Source: Oscillospiraceae bacterium | GTDB lineage: Bacteria > Bacillota_A > Clostridia > Oscillospirales > Oscillospiraceae | Reading direction: 5' to 3' | Assembly (NCBI GenBank): GCA_015068175.1 | Contig: SVLA01000135.1 | Location: 1-5,247 of the forward strand | Length of the DNA stretch: 5,247 nt | Shown: in pieces, positions 4,043 to 5,247 of the stretch | Numbering within the stretch: the stretch's first letter is position 1 | Layout of the letters: the number at the start of each line of letters is the position of its first letter | The notes under the pieces: generated by a model | The model's input: only the letters and a program-made list of their open reading frames with translations | The model's database searches: none | Told to the model about the DNA's origin: nothing | Program-made: the position numbers and the translations under genes

Positions 4043-5247
4043 TTACTCCTGAACAGAATTGGGAAACAGATTCCGGTCCGTATGGGGAATGAAGCAAGCC
4101 GCCACGAAGGAATCCATGTAACCCGGATGGGTACTCAGCTCCAGATAGGTCATATTGGCCATGATCTCGTGGCACTTCTCCGTGGCTTCGTCGCTCAGCA
4201 CCATGGCATAAGCGCCCGTAAGGCTGGAATTGCCGATATAGCGGTACTTTTCCAGCTCCACATCCGGCAGCATACCGATATTGACGGCATTTTTCATGTT
4301 GATGCCGCTGCCAATGCCGCCGGCCACATAGACTTTATCGATGCACTCAGGGGTCATATCCACGGTCTGCAGCATGGTGTCAATGGCGGAGAAAATAGCG
4401 CCCTTGGCCCGGATGAAGTTGTCGATGTCCACCTCATTGATGGACACTTCCCGGCCGGTCTCGCTCTCATGGGCATCCGCCAACACATAGCGGCCCATGC
4501 CGTGGGTATCCCGGCGGACCCGGCTGCCCTCCCGGACGAACAGACCCTTGGCATTGATGATACCGCAGCGGTACAACTCCGAAATAATGTCGATGATGCC
4601 GCTGCCGCAGATACCAACCGGCTTCTGCCCCCCATCGCCCACGATGGTGAGGGTGGGCTCCATGGTGTCCTTATCCAAAACACAGGCTTCCACGGCGCCA
4701 TCGGTGGCCCGCATACCGCAGGAAATGTCGCCGCCCTCAAAAGCCGGGCCGGCAGAGCAGGCGCAGCTCATCAAAAAGTCGCTGTTGCCGAAGACGATCT
4801 CGCCGTTGGTGCCCAGGTCGATGAACAGACTCATCTCTTCCTTGTTCCAGAAACCGGCGGCCAGAGTGCCGGCGGTGATGTCGCCGCCCACATAGGAGCC
4901 GATGTTGGGGGCAATGATCACCGGTGCCAGGGGGTTGGCGGGCAGTTTCAGGTCCCCGGCCTTCAGGCCGTCCCAGCCGAAGAAGCTGGGGATATAGGGA
5001 TCCATACGGACGGATTGGGCATCCACCCCCACCAACAGGTGGTTCATGGTGGTGTTGGCGCCCACGCAAAGGCGCAGGATCGCATGGGCGGAGATACCGG
5101 CCGTCTGGCACAGCTTGGCGATGATGGGGGTCAGGGTCTCCTTGACGATGGCATCCTGGAGCTTTTTCTTACCGCCGGGTTTGCCCTGCTCAATGATCCG
5201 GTTGATCACGTCGGCGCCGAAGCGGATCTGGCCGTTGCCGGAAGAAC
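4043..5247 (-). CDS. RACo-like ASKHA-domain corrinoid activation protein (C-terminal part)
   Basis: The right edge cuts this gene, leaving 400 C-terminal residues. It matches the RACo/RamA family, which uses ATP to drive reduction of inactive Co(II) corrinoid proteins to Co(I). Numbering from the first visible codon, landmarks are QIRFGADV (6-13), GANTTMNHLL (62-71), APNIGSYVGGD (112-122), DLGTNGE (143-149, the ASKHA nucleotide loop), CSAGPAFEGGD (163-173), GICGSGIID (211-219), AKGAIFSAI (280-288), VYVAGGIGSGI (305-315), GNSSLTGA (338-345) and PHTDRNLFPN (387-396). The GTG at 5209 is an internal valine (GADV), not a start. The family's N-terminal [2Fe-2S] ferredoxin and linker would lie beyond the edge. 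The target corrinoid protein is not in the window. Confidence 0.9.
   Translation of the reverse strand, partial: SSGNGQIRFGADVINRIIEQGKPGGKKKLQDAIVKETLTPIIAKLCQTAGISAHAILRLCVGANTTMNHLLVGVDAQSVRMDPYIPSFFGWDGLKAGDLKLPANPLAPVIIAPNIGSYVGGDITAGTLAAGFWNKEEMSLFIDLGTNGEIVFGNSDFLMSCACSAGPAFEGGDISCGMRATDGAVEACVLDKDTMEPTLTIVGDGGQKPVGICGSGIIDIISELYRCGIINAKGLFVREGSRVRRDTHGMGRYVLADAHESETGREVSINEVDIDNFIRAKGAIFSAIDTMLQTVDMTPECIDKVYVAGGIGSGINMKNAVNIGMLPDVELEKYRYIGNSSLTGAYAMVLSDEATEKCHEIMANMTYLELSTHPGYMDSFVAACFIPHTDRNLFPNSVQE
4046..4050 (-). promoter_or_regulatory. DUF3786 ribosome site inside the ASKHA gene end
   Basis: AGGAG is formed by the last two sense codons of the upstream gene (CAG GAG, before TAA) and lies 7 bases before the DUF3786 ATG. 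Ribosomes ending on the first gene would therefore be placed on the second gene's site. Confidence 0.85.

Noticed and set aside
4043..5209. GTG at 5209 as the start of the ASKHA gene
   Set aside because: The frame stays open to the window edge, and the residues before it (QIRFGAD) belong to the conserved family sequence.

Overview
The window looks like a chromosomal segment of a GC-rich anaerobic Clostridia-type bacterium (Bacillota), probably an Oscillospiraceae-like gut organism. The support is indirect: strong AGGAG-type ribosome sites, sigma-A-like promoters, a MalY/PatB lyase, a RACo-like corrinoid activator next to a DUF3786 protein, and C-rich palindromic intergenic repeats of a kind I recall from such genomes. 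No taxonomic marker is present.

Layout: (1) Positions 1-254 hold no complete gene. They contain a leftward promoter-like site with an 11-C tract just behind its -35 box, an 18-nt perfect palindrome downstream of it, a consensus DnaA box, and the terminator of the next operon. (2) Positions 255-1738 (minus) form a two-gene operon: a GpsA-like NAD(P)-dependent dehydrogenase, then a small RelA/SpoT-type HD hydrolase that overlaps it by 4 bases (ATGA). (3) Positions 1739-1918 are a divergent control region with one good promoter on each strand. (4) Positions 1919-3124 (plus) encode a MalY/PatB C-S lyase, followed by a clear terminator. (5) Positions 3125-3429 lie between convergent genes. They hold two terminators and an inverted pair of hairpin repeats of one family, with an 8-bp direct repeat outside them. 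(6) Positions 3430-5247 (minus) carry the C-terminal 400 residues of a RACo-like ASKHA-domain reductive activator, cut by the right edge, followed 4 bases later by a DUF3786 gene.

Working together: the right-hand pair probably belongs to a corrinoid-dependent methyl-transfer system, with the ASKHA protein reductively reactivating the cobalt cofactor and the DUF3786 protein in an unknown companion role. The left operon pairs a glycerol-3-phosphate-dehydrogenase-like enzyme with a putative nucleotide (ppGpp-like) hydrolase, and the tight coupling suggests a shared task that is not known. The MalY/PatB gene is a separate transcription unit for sulfur amino acid metabolism. The least ordinary features are the inverted repeat pair at 3201-3340, the C11 tract by the promoter at 86-114, and the DUF3786/ASKHA pair.
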